Shown: piece by piece, positions 1 through 34,600 of the stretch
Layout of the letters: each line of letters opens with the position of its first letter
Numbering within the stretch: position 1 is the first letter of the stretch
Assembly (NCBI GenBank): GCA_009760855.2
Contig: WPIO01000015.1
Span: forward strand, 2,134,001 to 2,198,000
From: Cristatella mucedo
Lineage: Eukaryota; Bryozoa; Phylactolaemata; Cristatellidae
Direction: 5' to 3'
Length of the DNA stretch: 64,000 nucleotides
Translations under genes and position numbers: made by a program
Notes under the pieces: generated by a model
Told to the model about the DNA's origin: nothing
The model's database searches: none
What the model saw: the letters and a program-made list of their open reading frames with translations, nothing else

Positions 1-108
1 GAATGGTTAGGGGGTGACATGCACAGGGTCAGCATGCAAGTATGGTTAGTGGCAGCATGCATAAGCACATAAAAGGACGAATCAGGGACCCACTAAATGC
101 AGTCGTAA
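1..108 (-). repeat. LINE-A 3' UTR fragment
   Basis: Minus-strand copy of the LINE-A 3' UTR (GGTTAG-GTGACATGCACAGGG, then AGTGGCAGCATGCATAAGCACAT), cut by the window edge on its 3' side. Confidence 0.75.
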
Positions 109-111
109 ATA

Positions 112-262
112 GATTAACTTGTCTTTTGGCCAAGTGGTTAAGGTGCTTGCCCCGACCAAGGTCGGGCCGAGGTCGTGGGCTCGAGCCTCGTGGCATATGT
201 GAAGCGCCTGAACAGAGATTAAGTTCTCTCAAGGCGTTACATAAATTATTATATTTTGTGTG
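112..262 (+). repeat. SINE1 copy
   Basis: tRNA-like head with an A-box-like TGGCCAAGTGGTTAAGG and a B-box-like GGGCTCGAGCC, followed by the AAGCGCCTGAACAGAGATTAAG hairpin tail. It sits directly against LINE-A debris. Confidence 0.8.
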
Positions 263-414
263 CGCATGCTATGCATGCCAACATGTGCATGACTCAGAGC
301 ATGTTACCAGTCAGAGGTCCATCTAGGCGGAGAGAATGAACGTCTTTATGTTTGCTTTTGCATGCTTGATACCGTCCAGCCTTGTCTTACTGATTCTCAT
401 GCAGTAAGCCGTAA

Positions 415-592
415 AAAATACTAGCTGATTCAACAGCACCTTTTTGTATAGCGGCAGAAGAGCTTTAAAGACTATCTCACCACCGCTTCCATCGGCAATA
501 AGGGATCGCCCACATGGGATTCGAACTCACGACCACGGGACCGAGGTCGTGAAGAGTAACCGCCTAACCTAGTGTGCCATCACGGCTCTAGA
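415..592 (-). repeat. SINE2 copy
   Basis: Read on minus: GCCGTGATGGCACACTAGG head, B-box-like GAGTTCGAATCCC, then GGCGATCCCTTATTG and the tail TCTTCTGCCGCTATACAAAAA. About 180 bp, near full length. Confidence 0.8.
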
Positions 593-1154
593 TAGAAATT
601 TTGTTTTCTTGGTGTGCTAAAAGAGGACATTATTAATATTACGATTATAATTTATTGTTATTTAAAAGACCAGCTCCAGCTGGAGGGAGGACAGACGTAA
701 TTGCATTATAAAAGCAATGCCCTTTTCTCACAATAGTTTGCTCATCGTCAGTTGCAACAACAGACAGTTAAGCTCTAGAACGTGGGTCGGATGCCCTTAA
801 CGTAGCCCCATTTTAAGTAGAACTGCAGTCACTTGTTGCTTATAATAGGAACATTTAATAAATGCCCCATTTTCTTAAAATGGCATTGTTGAGGCCGGTG
901 ATCCGCGAACGAAACGGCAAATGCCTGGACCGGCTGATAAAGCTCTGCTCAACAAGCACACCCTACCCCAGGTACAACAACCCGTCGAACAGGGTACAGC
1001 TTCTGACGTAATTCAGGCCCAAAGAATCTTGGAGACCATTTCCCCCTACCACAGTACCCTTGCTATTAACTGGTTTCGTCATTGCACTAATGATACAAAA
1101 ATACGTAAGGATAATGTGAAGTAAAAGCTCATATTCCAGTGCATATATAATTGA
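593..1154. other. No recognised feature
   Basis: Downstream of the DLD gene. Short frames only. TTTATT on plus near 651 would read AATAAA on minus but is about 850 bp from the DLD stop, so it was not assigned as its poly(A) signal. Confidence 0.5.
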
Positions 1155-1278
1155 TTTGTATCGTACCCTAAGAGAACTTAATCTCTACCCAAGCGCTTTA
1201 CATTTGCCACAGGGTTCGAGCCCACGACCTTGATCGTTTAAGGCGAGCACCTTACCCTTTAGTCAAACCAGGGTGGCA
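1155..1278 (-). repeat. SINE1 copy
   Basis: Minus-strand SINE1: the tail GGGTACGATACAAATC lies at the low-coordinate end, and the head B-box-like GGGTTCGAACCC region at the other. Lies 225 bp downstream of the DLD stop codon. Confidence 0.75.
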
Positions 1279-1503
1279 AATAAGAATCTGGGTAGGCTAT
1301 TGGCATGGCGTGCACTGTCTGAGCAAGACACAATATAGCACTACTCTGTGGCAACACTCAGCATAACTTTACTTCCACATTAATAATCCCATACTGCAGC
1401 CAAGTAACAAATATAACAGCAGTACAAATATAACCTTGCTAGGTCAGGGGACAAGTCTCCTACGTACAGGTATATGGGCCAGCCGAACAATTTCAGTAAC
1501 GCG

Positions 1504-22472
<20,969 letters not shown>

Positions 22473-22588
22473 CCTTCGATACCAGAGGAACCGGACCCTG
22501 TGGGATTAGCACCGGAAGCTTAGTGCTGATCGTATCTCCCGCGCTAGTGAGCTAGGCTGGCAGTGCTGGCTCTAGCTGTAGGACTCGT
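22473..22588. promoter_or_regulatory. Candidate bidirectional promoter between DLD and EEA1
   Basis: Only 116 bp separate the two divergent start codons, so both 5' UTRs and the core promoter must lie here or overlap the coding exons. No TATA box is visible. ACCGGAAGCT at 22511-22520 matches the ETS/GABP core CCGGAAG, common in TATA-less housekeeping promoters. If either gene has an upstream non-coding exon, the promoter would lie elsewhere. Confidence 0.6.
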
Positions 22589-25500
22589 ATGGACCGATTC
22601 AAGAAAGTCTTCCGCTCCAAAGAAGGCTCTCATGTATGTCCGTGCTTTGCAGCGGCAAGCTAGTTCGCTCTGCTGAGTTTCTGGTTGGCTTGACCATAGG
22701 ACGATCGTCTTGTAGAATCAGCCCAGTCCGGCCAGATCTTTTCTGGGCAGCTCGAATGGGTCGTCGGAGTCGTGGGGCTCTGACTATGAAACGACGGCAT
22801 CCGCGAGCTCCAGAGCAGATTATGGAGATTCGGATAAGGCAGCGGAGGTGTGTCGTGCGTGACAGCTGCGATCGCCCGCGCTGTGGCAGCCGAGGTCCAG
22901 CTATTAGGCTTTACCGAGCCGGCGGTCACGCCTACCGGCTGCCCTGCGAGCAGCAGTTTATGCTGTCAGTCGCTGTGCTAGCAAATTGCCTGCGCAGGAA
23001 CCGTTATTTCGCGTGAAAAATCCAATTCTCTCCGACGATCCGGTAATTTAAGTGCGCATTCTTTTTACAATTTTCTTATAGTAGCGTGTCAGTGCATTTT
23101 TTGTTAATACGTCTGACAGTTCCGGTTTCAGCAATTAAGCTGTCTACCTGTGTTCGAATGTGGACTCACATCCTTATGCGTTAAATCTCGTTACCTTTTT
23201 TCATCTGAACGATACTTGACTTCCCGAAAGATTGCTAGCTTTTTAACTTGCTCTATAATTTAAGTGCAAGGACCAATTAACGCATTCTAATTCGCCGTGT
23301 AGTTGTCCGGTTCGCAATAATGAGCATGATTTGTGGGCATTCTTGAAGCCCATCCTCAGCCTAACCTTAGGGTGCGTGAGTGACCTCACCGTAAAGCACC
23401 GTCCAAAATGATGCTAAGATAGCTCCAGGGCAATGCCGTCAATGCGCACTTCTGCACTGAGCTTCTTACCGAGGTCGTTGCTGCGTTCCTTTTGTTTTTG
23501 CTTTGCGTTCCGTGAGCTCAAAGATGGAAAGTCACACTTTATTGGGGATTTACTCTGTTGTGCATTTTCTCTGTCAAAGACCCTCCCCACCTGCCAAGTC
23601 ATGCCCGAACATTTGCTTGCAATATTTGATCCCATAATTTTCAACATTGTTGGAGGTACTCCGACTGATTGTGTTAATTTTTTCTATTCGGCATCATATT
23701 AACAGGATCTCTAGGCAGGCTAGTGACATGTCCGTAGAAGTGTGTGTACGGTAACTGCTTGGTCACGAAACCAAGGAAGGGGCATGAGCAACTTGACAAG
23801 TGCTACCTTCGTTGGCCATCTCAATTCATTAAAGTTGAGAAAACTGCCCTGCCAGAAACAGTTTGCTTTCTGCAAATACATTATTATGGTGATACATTAA
23901 AAAGCCTGGATTAGTAACCGAGATCCTTGCAAACTATCGCTCAGTTTTCCTTCTTCCTTTTTGTCAAAGCTTATTAAAAAAAATTGTCGCTAAGAAGCTG
24001 GTAGCACACATTGAAAAGAATGAATTTTCAAGAAAATTTCAATCGGAGTTAAACGGCAGGACTTGGCTGAAACTGCTCTTCTCCGTGTAACCAATAACAT
24101 CCTATGCAGCAACGATGATGAGAATGTCACTGCCTTAGTGCTGGTAGATTTATCAGCTGCCTTCGACATCATTGATCACGATGTCCTACTTGTACGATTG
24201 AAAACAACGATTGGTCCGGCAGACGAGGCACTTGTATGGTTGATATCATACTTGTCCCACCATGTTCAATTCGTATCGTGCTTTGTTCAATCCATATCGT
24301 GCTATCTGCATTTTGCTCTGCAGGTTCTACCTAGACTGTGGAACTCACTTCCACGATTCTTATGCAAAAACAACTGCTATCCAGCTGCCGACTAGGGCAC
24401 GTTCTTTCCAACCGTCCTGAGCTGCTACTTCCATGCTACTCACAACTCCAACTGCTCTCCTGACTCTGCTATACTTCCCACTTTCTCTTTGTTGCGTGAG
24501 ATGAAGTCATTTGGCTACCGAATGCGCACAGAAAGCTGCTTAGGCTGTGAATGCACTATACAAAACTCTCTTTCGTAACACCCACATAGTCTTTGTGACT
24601 TTGTGGAGTTACCGACGAAGATAGTTACATTACATAACATTACATTACATCAGAACATGGAGTAGCCTCTTCGATGGTAATGTGATCTCAGTATTGCAAT
24701 TGCATGGTTGATACAACAGGGTATGTCATTATGCCATGTGTATTACCAATATCGAAACCCAGATTGAATGTATAAACTGCTATTACTATTTTGCCCAACC
24801 GCAATGTTGCTACCTAATGTGTTGAGCATTAAGGGGCTTGCTAAGGCACATAATCTATGTAGATTTTCCATTGTAAGAACAGCTAAATAAGCTTGTGCCT
24901 GCAGTCGGACTTGCATAATGCCAGCAGAGTCATTGGGGCTTCACTGTATTTGATGAAAGGAATTATTGCCTCATTGGCCCAAGCCTCCGATACCGAAGGC
25001 TGACAAACTATATTTGCACAGTCGCCTTTGACGTGAAATTGTTTACAGCATGGCTCGCGCATGCAGCCACATTTACTGTTCTTACTTATGTGTTCTGCTG
25101 AAGTACATGCTGCATATTAAATGTTGAATACAGGAGGTCGATCCAGTACAGTGACGGGCAGTCGAGAAGTTGGGCTAAATGCGTTTTCATTCGTCGACGA
25201 CTTACTCCGGTCACCCTTATGCTCTTGCTAACTACTGTAGCAAAAGCTGCTGTTCAATATTGCAATCTGAGCACTGACAAGTTTGGCTGGGTGATTCATG
25301 AAGGTGATTCATGCGATGCTTACCATTAAGTCGGCATATTGTGTTGGCCCGTTTGCTAGCTCTAGCCGATATCAAACACGATAGAAACGTGGGAGCACTC
25401 GAGCTAGCGTGCCTGACTCAGCTGTGAATCCCGCTCTTCCATTGATTTGCGAGATGAAGTCTTTTGGCTAGCATATGGGCACTGAAAGCCGAAAGGCTGT

Positions 25501-28500
25501 GTGAGTGGGCTATTCTCCATCGTAATGCCCACTTAGTCCTTGTGGCTTTATGGACTTAGCTGAGGAGATGCATACAATTACATTCCTTTTTAAGCCTGCC
25601 TTTGACAGGTCCGACCCTTGGTCCCTCACCACCATAACCCTGTCCTCTGCCTACCTTACAAGTAACCTATGATGGTGGCATAGGCTTACCATCCGACCCG
25701 TGTGCCTAGCCATAGCAAGTGGGTAAATGGCCAAAGGAGTAACCACTGCCATGTTTTAATGGCAGTGGTATGCCGAGCAGTCACATTATGGTCGGTGGCT
25801 CTAGCAGCCTATCAGCTGCTGGACATGAGCAACTCCAGGCATGTAATAATAATAATAATAATAATGCATGTGGCGGGATTAAAAGGTTTTGCTCTTCTAA
25901 TAGGTGATGCTGTTATGCGACCTATTACCTTATGCCTGCTCGAAATCTAGGTGTCGTTTTCGACAGCTGCCTTAATTTTAAAAGCTTCATCCAGAAGACT
26001 GCTTCTACAGCTAGCCCTCACGTCTGATCCCTACCCAAGATTAGGAGCTGTCTTCCACGATGGCTTGCAAAAAATTTAACGAGCTCCTCAGTTCTGTCTT
26101 GGCTTGAATATTGTAATTCCCTTTTGGCTGGGCTACCAAAGAAAGCAACGAGGCCACTGCAGCTGGCTATGAATATGGCTGCAAGGCTAATCTTCAAGTC
26201 CCAAAGGTTTGAGTATGTGTTTCCTTTGCTAAAAGAGCTAGGATGGATGCCGGTTGAGCAACAGATACAGAGCAAAATTCTTACGCTGACTCACAAGGCA
26301 TGCCACGGCTTGGCTCCTTCGTACTTAGCTGAACTGCTGCACCAGTTTCAGCCTCTTCGTGCCCTCGGGTCTTGTATGGACAATAAATTAGCTGTTCCAT
26401 TCCACCGCCTAAAGACCGTTGGCAACAGAAGCTTTAGCTCTGTAGGTCCTAGACTGTGGAGCTCGCTTCCACAATTCTTACGAAACGACAACTACTCTCC
26501 TGCTGCCGACTATGGCTCATTCTTTTCAGCAGTCCTGAACTGCTACTTTTATGCTACTCACTACCTCAACTGCTCTCCTGACTTTGCTCTGCTTCCCACT
26601 TTCTCTTTTTTGCGTGAGACGAAGTCTTTTGGCTACCGAATGCATACCGAAAGCCGCATAGGCTGTGAGTGTGCTATGAAAAACTCCCCTGCGTAACACC
26701 CACATTGTCTTTATGGCTTTAATAATAATAATAATAATGCACATGATAAAGCATCCTCAGAGAACTCAAATCTCTTTCTAGACACTTTACATTTGATGCA
26801 AAGGAAACACGATCGAATGGTGAGTGGTATCATGCTTGATAAAAACATGATTAACATGGTTCGGTGTGACATCCACAGGGTCAGCATGCAATTGTGGTTA
26901 GTGGCAGCATGCAGCTGTGTGAGCATGGGTAAGCACATGAAGGGTGAGTCACAGGGACCCACTTAATGCTGTCATAACTGGGTGCGTTTTTAATATCTTT
27001 TTAAATGTGGCGAAGTTAGAGGATGACGTGATGCAAGTCGGGAGTGTGTTCCAGGCGTTGAGAGCATGCGAACTAAATGCACGGTCTCCAAAGGATTTTA
27101 GGTTTGTACGAGGTATAGGTAAACAGTTTGATTTCGAAAAGCAGATGGTACGATACTTAACCTGGTGGGGGAGTAGATCTGATAGGTAGGGTAGAGCTAT
27201 CGATTGAAGGGATCTAAAAGTGAGTGACAAAACCTTGAAGTCGATCTGTTTCTTGACTGGGGGGCCATTGTAGGTTGGCAAGAAGTGGTGAGGAATAACT
27301 GCCAATAGGGTTCCTCAAGAGTTTTGCTCGGCACCCCTGATTGACTGAAAAAACGCAGGCGGAGATGCAAAATGTCTTCTCGGTCGTGAAAGGTGTTCTT
27401 TGACTGACAGTCAGGACTGGGTTGCAAAGTGGACATGATTCTGAATGATAAATGTATCTGGACGATTGTGGCACTGGTAAAGATTCTGGTGATAACGAAC
27501 CTGCTGCTGTCTGTTTTACGCTATGTTGGGGCAAGAAGGAACACAAATGATGGTAGAAATATCTTTGCCATCTTTCACCTAATGGGAATCGGTATTAACG
27601 TTTGTCACTGAGCATCACTTTGTGCTACCCGTGTTACAGTATTTGTTTGCGTATAACTTGCTGACGTATTAATTCATTTCAGGGATTTCTCTGTCCAGTT
27701 TGTATGCTGTCGTTCGACAATGTGGAAACATTGCAATCCCATTTTGCATCAGCACACGCTGAGGCACCGCCTTCACATGCACCAAAGGCTAGGGAGGTAC
27801 GTCTCAAAAATGCTAATGAATTTGCATAATTTGGAAAATTGTGTAATTATAGTATTATACTAGCCTATATATATAGTTTTTGTGCTTATCGGGAGTGATG
27901 ATTTAGCTTGATGTGGTGGCATAGTACTCGCAGGGGGAAGCCCGGTGACTTCCGGCTCATGATTCTCTGCAAGCTCGAGAAACGTTTGCTGAGAATCGAT
28001 CTGGTCCGACTGTAATGCTTATATTGGTACTGACTTGTGTTTGTATGTTTCTGGTGTTTTGTGACTTGCCAATCGTACCCATTATGCCTTGTCATCGGCA
28101 TATCCTGCTCCGAGCTGCTATATAAGGGGGAGTAGTCCTCGATGCTAGTGTTGGCACTGTACTGCTCGTGTGTGCATATCTTTAATGAATTCCTGTCATA
28201 GGAGTACCTAAGATATGCGGTTTCCCCTATGGTGGCCATACCCCGACCTTGCTCGAAATAGCAAATCTTAAGAGGATTGAAAAGCCACAATTGGCGATTA
28301 TGGCCCTTTTGAGTGGTTCCAATGGGGCTAGGGTGCATGCCCCCCTTAGTTGAGCCCATGTGGTGTTGCTTCTATCTTTTCCAGCTACTTAATGGGAACC
28401 TTTAGCATTGGTACCTGGCCAGTTTTCTGAATATGCCAATTGCTGCTCTACTATTTTGACTATTCCATGTATAGCCTGTCGAATGTATATGCTGCCGATG

Positions 28501-31500
28501 AACACAAAAGGCTTAAATAGTTTAATATATACTATATACATACATATATACATATTTTTATATATATGTATGTATATGGTATATATTAAACTATTTTTAT
28601 TACCGGCAGTGTTGCTGTCAGTGTTCCTCAAGCAATAAGCAGAGCATTGCAGAAAAAATTGCAGATTGGCTTCATATTTACTATTCGGAATGTTTGCTCT
28701 TTGCAATGATAACGACAATTGCCATGAATGAAGAAGATAGTGATGGTGTTGACAATCGAGCAGCTGAGCTCTGAGTGTGCCACTGCTTGTGCTGCCATTA
28801 GCACCTTCCTTCTAGGGACTTCAGAGCACAGCAGCCACCACTTTTTCTTTTGCATCTAGGCTTGACCATGGTAGGTCGAGCTGCTGGTCTATGTTTGGAT
28901 TTGAGGTTTTAACCCTGCTGGCAGCAATTTAGCCGGCAGAACTCATTTGCCCTTGCGCAGCATTAAATCTCTTTGGTCTTAACAATTATGAGAATACATG
29001 TATACGACGAGAACAATGCATCCTTCTGAACATGCACTGAACGTGTGCACACACAAAAAACACATGCATGCATGCATGCACATTATTTGCATGCACCAGA
29101 CAAAGGTAACACACATGCACCTTGGTGGTGTATGCACCAAAGACAGAAGAAACCGAATCAGGACAGAAGCAAGACAGACCATGCAAATACGGCTTAAATG
29201 GCCATCAATATTCCTTGCATAGGCAGTAGAAAACTTCATTTACAGTATCGACTTTCCTCCTTACAAAGGACGACATTTCTTTCAGTTAAGGCGGCAATGC
29301 TACCGATTCAGGAAAAATTGATGGCCGACTTAGTCCTGCCCACAACCCCTTGCTCTAATGCAGGAGACTAGATGAGACAGAGAATTTCATGGGAAGCCAC
29401 CTGGCATACTACACCCGCAGAAATTGAGTTGGCTGTTGCAGTCATCATTGTAGGCGAGTATGTGAATAGGAAAAAAAGGTAAGCATATAGGAATGTCTTT
29501 TGGGGAATGTTCAGTGCTAAGTAATGCTGAACGTTAAGTCAAACACAGGGTGTGTCGCATGAACCCCAACCAAAACAATGGCTGACATTCATAGGCTCAG
29601 GTTTCATCAAAGCATTCAGAGCAAGTCCCCGAACATGGGATGTTTGTGCATTGTAGCCGTGGCTTCATTCACATCTACAAAGAAGATGCCGCATGTCTGT
29701 ATGTGTAATGCACCAATATACCATTAACGGCATGCATTTAGTTAGCACTATGCACTCCCAAAAAACTATTCTTATATGCTTACCTACTTCTTCTAGGTAG
29801 GGGTGAGTGGCGTAACCCTCCCACCTCTGGTTGCAGAGGTCGTGCGTTCAACTCCCGATGATGGCACGACGGTTCCTTCTTTCTGCTTCTTACCACGATA
29901 TTCCCGTGGAGGGTTCAATGCTTTCGGAATGCAGCTGAAGGTTTTGCTAGGTGTTACTTTGTTTAAAAAAAATTTCAGGAGACTCTCAGCGACGAGCTTG
30001 GCCTGACGAAGATGCAGCTGACAGCATCAGAGGAAAGCCGATTGCTGCGTACGTATCTTTTGATTGATTGACGAGCACTGCCTGTCGCTACTAACCAAGC
30101 TGCCTAAGCGGCTGCGGCAGCTCGTCACGCAGCAACCGTCCGTAACGAGCGGGCATCTCTTTGCAGATCTGCGTGAATTTATCGAACTGCAGAGACAGAC
30201 AGAGGAGCTGAAGCTAGAGCATGCCCAGTGAGCTGCTGCGCGCCCGCTCCCTGCTGCTCGCTTTGTTTGCCCCACGTGACCTGCACAGATTGCTTCATGT
30301 GACCTGCACCGATTGCTCCACGTGACCTGCACCGATTGCTCATGCTCAAGCGATGTTATTCATGCCTAAGCTGCTGGCACCTCTACTGCTTCCCATGCTG
30401 CTTTAGTAGTGGCATTGCGGTGTCAGCATGTCGAGTGTTGTTTGGGCCTTAGTACGCCGCCTGATTGGTTGCAGCGCCCGTTCGTCTTCATGTGCAGGCT
30501 CTCGATAGGGCGATCAGCAAGCGCACCGTGAGTCGCACTGTTGCTGCTCCGTCCCACGCTCTGCATTGTATCCGAGTGTGTAAGGGTGTAAGGTGACCGC
30601 TGCTCGTGCAACTAGCAGAGCAGCCGGAAGCCCGGCATTACTGACAGCAAAGCTGCCTTTTGGCACGACCTTTGCTAACCTTCTTACTGTCATGCTGCTT
30701 TGCAGTCCTCAAACGTTGCTTCTTTCTATGGGAGCTCATTTGGTCGGGTGTTCTTTACGATGTGCGGTCGTAACACTTGTGTTTCTCTAGGTCAGCATAC
30801 TCAATCGGTGCATGCTTTTCTTATCTATGCACTTTTCACAGTCTCGCAGAGTTGAGCAATGGGAGTTTGGTAGATCGGTCCTTCCTTTTGCATGAATCCT
30901 TTACTGTTTAATACTCTGTGCAAGACTCGAACTGTTCTGGTATTACGAAGTACCTTTGCATGTGCCTGACAGCTAGCTTTGGTGTCTTAATTTTTTTTGC
31001 AGGACATTAGCTGCTTTAGCAGAGGAGCGCCAAAACTCAGCGGCACTTCGACGTGAAACCGACTCTGCTCGAAGTGATAATGCAACTCTACGACAAAGCC
31101 TGACCAGCGTATGTATCAAAGGGCACCATTTTATTTGCCATGCCAGTTGGTTGCTTTTTGGTTTGCTTTTGTGTTTAGCTGCCAAAGGATTTGAGGTTAG
31201 TTAGTTAGAGGCACAATTAATCGGCAGGACAAATGGGTAATAAAGGCCCAAAGAGTAAGTATTGCAAATGGATAGGCCAGAGCAAGTGAATAAAGGAATA
31301 CAAAATCAAGCAACGGGACCTTGAAGTCAATGCATTGATTGACGGCAGCCATGGTTGGTCGGATAGAAGCAGTGTCTGTTGATCGTTGCTCTGTCGACGA
31401 TAAACAAGAGTAGTTGCCGAATTGGGCACGATCTGTCAGCATTCTATTATGCAGCAAGACCTGTTAGTTACAAACCTCTCCACCTCTCTCTGTATACATT

Positions 31501-31519
31501 TTTATATATTCAATGTCAT

Positions 31520-31607
<88 letters not shown>

Positions 31608-34600
31608 ATAGTAATACACATGATATGGCACCCTCAGAAAACTCAATCTCTTTCTAGGTGCTTCACATTTGGTGCATTTGCTGAGGAAGCACGATCGAAT
31701 GGTTAGTGGTGGTATGCTGAATAAGCAAGAATAACATGGTTAGTGGTGACATGCACAGGGACAGCATGCAAGTATGGTTAGTGGCAGCATGTACAGTGTC
31801 AGCACGCATAAGCACATAAAGGACGAATCACAGAGACCCACTAAATGCTGTCACCAATTGATGCGTTTTTAGTTTCATTTTAAATGTGGACAAGTCAGGA
31901 GATTTTGTGACACAAATCGGGTGTGAGTTCCAGGCTTTAGGAGCATACGAACCAAATGCACGGTCTCCAAAGGATTTTAGGTTTGTACGAGGTATAGGTA
32001 AATAGTTTGATTCCGAAAAGCAGATGGTACGGTACTTAGCCTGAGGGGGGATTAGTTCTGATAGGTAGGGTGGAGCCAAGGAATGAAGTGACCTAAAAGT
32101 GGGTGACAGAACCTTGAAGTGTATACTTTGCTTGACTCGGAGCGAGTGCAGGTCGGCGAGAAGGGGTGTGTGGCAACTGCAATGCTCACAACAGACAAGC
32201 CTAGCTGCAGAGTTTTGCATCAGCATTAAGCTTCTGATTGCAGAGGACGTTAGACCAGCAAGCAGTGTGTTACAGAAGTCAAGACGGGATGTCACAAATG
32301 CATGGACCAACTTAGATATAGTATCCTTATGTAAACAAGCCCGAATTTTAGCAATGTTATGTAGCTGAAAGTTGGCAGACTTGATTGTGGAGCTGATGTG
32401 GTCGTCTAACGAAAGGTCACTTTGGAACATGACATCTAGATTTCGAGTTGATTCAACAGGAGATATGCTGGCAGAGCCTATTTTGGGTGTTAGCCTTATT
32501 GATTTCTGAATCACACTGGGTTTGCCCATAACAAGTAAGTTAGTTTTATCATCATTCAATTCAAGAAAGTTTGCTGCCATCCATGTGCGGATGTCATCAA
32601 TACATGCAGTAAGTGAGTTGAGAGAATTCGACGTGCTCGAGAGCTGGGAGGGATCAAAGCAAAGGTGAAACTGTCATTCGCATAGCAGTGAAAGCCTAGA
32701 TTGTGCTCGATAATCACATCGGCAAGAGGGAGAGTATAAATCGTGAAAAGAACATGACCAAGCACAGATCCCTGAGGTACCCCATATTTCAGAGGTTCCT
32801 CGGATGATCTTTGTCCATTCACATTAATACTCTGGTCTTCCACTAAGATTGGACCTGAACAATTGCAATGCAGTGCCAGTGATGCCTGGGCGACATTAGA
32901 GGCACTCAAGAAGGACTTGGTGATCGATAGTATCGAAAGCTGCCAAATGATCGAGCAAAACAAGCAGAGAGACTACTTAAGTCTGCATGCCTAGGTATGT
33001 GATTATACACCCGAAACAATGCTGACTCTGTGGAGTGATTAGCTCTAAAACCAGAGTGGAACTTACTTGCTAGGTTTGAAGTTTCAATATATGAGTTCAG
33101 CTGGTCTGCCATGACTGGTTCCAGTGTCTTTGATAGGAACGGTAGAAGGGAGACTGGGCAGAAGTTGCTCAAGTTCTCTCGGTCTAGTGTTGTTTCCTGA
33201 ATAGTGGCCTGACTGCAGCCTTTTTGAAAGGTGCTGGGACATGTCCTGAGGCTGATGACATATTTATGTTAGTTATGCATGGCAGCAGCAGATCTAAGCA
33301 TCTTTAAGTAGGAGAGTGGGAATAGGGTCCAGAGGACTAGTTATTTTTGTTGATTGGGGTATGACTTTCAGGACTAGGTCATCGATGACCCCTGTAAATG
33401 TTGACTCTGAGATGCTGCATGGAACTGAGGGACAGGCTTCCATGGGGGGGGAGTGCTGCCATCTTAGGGATGGACTCCCTGGTCTTGTATATCTTGTTGA
33501 CAAAGAAGCTAGAGAAGCGATAAGCTAGATCGTCACAGGGATTACTAGGGAAGGAGCTAACCTGGGAGCGGTTGGACTTATTTAGCTGTCATTGTCTTTT
33601 CAAAGCGTACTCCAACTTTCGCAATATTGGATTAGAAGTGTAGGCAGACTTAGCTGTGGAGCTGATATTGAGTTCATCTAGCTAAAGATCATTTGGAACA
33701 AGACCCCCAGATTGTATGCAGAGGCCACAAGAGCGTTGCTGGCTAGCCAATTTTAAGGGTGAGGCATGCCAGTACTGCCTGATCCTGGATTCTCCTGGTC
33801 TTGTCAATCTAATGTCGAGCTATTCAATTTAAGAAAGGTAGCTGTCATCCAATTGTAAATGTCAGTGATGCTAGCTGCAGGGAAGTCGAGTCAAAGCTAT
33901 TGTAATGCCGGGAAGGATCGAAGCAAGGGTATTGATGAGTATCTCATGGATTGAAAGGGATTTATTTATTTTAAAATTGTAAATTCTCACTAATAGAGAG
34001 GAGCCTGACCACTTCAGTGCTGTGCTAGTGATACATGGGTGAGACAACTAGATGATCAAGGACGATTTGGTGATCAGTGTATGCTGCCGAGAGATCCAGA
34101 GGAACCAGCAGAAAGGCTACTTAAGTCAGCATTTCTGAGGAGGTCGCTATGCACATGCACACTAGTACTCTTTGAACTACTACTACTACTACTTCTACTA
34201 CTTTTTTTGTCTCTTTGAAGTTAGGGTAAGCTTAAATCGTGGCTGGCATTTACTCATGTGAGTGTTTTTTTATATGAATAGTAGAAGTCAGATTTCAGGG
34301 AAGTTATTCACTGTGAATTCTCATGGTCTAATGTTGACTTTTTGATAAGTTTTCTCACAGCACCTTTTATAAGGATGTAGGACAGAACCAGAGGCTAGGT
34401 GCATACTGGTATAAAATATATTAGTTATATTGGAGAGAAGCAAATGTAAAAAACTAAGCAAACTTGATAAAGATCCTTACTAAGGAAGCTTCAACTCAGG
34501 CTTTGTGATTCGTTTAATCTATAAGACTCTACAGTGCTAATGTGCCAAAGTGGAATACAATGTTGTAGCCCCGAGTCTGTGGAAATGTACCACTCAAGGT

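Noticed and set aside
22636-23016. 126-codon plus frame just after EEA1 exon 1
   Set aside because: It starts inside the intron behind a good GTATGT donor, shows no family features, and is explained by GC-rich promoter-proximal sequence.
26124-26696. The 190-codon frame as a host gene
   Set aside because: It carries the conserved CR1/L2 ORF2 C-terminal blocks and recurs in other copies in the window, so it is LINE-B.
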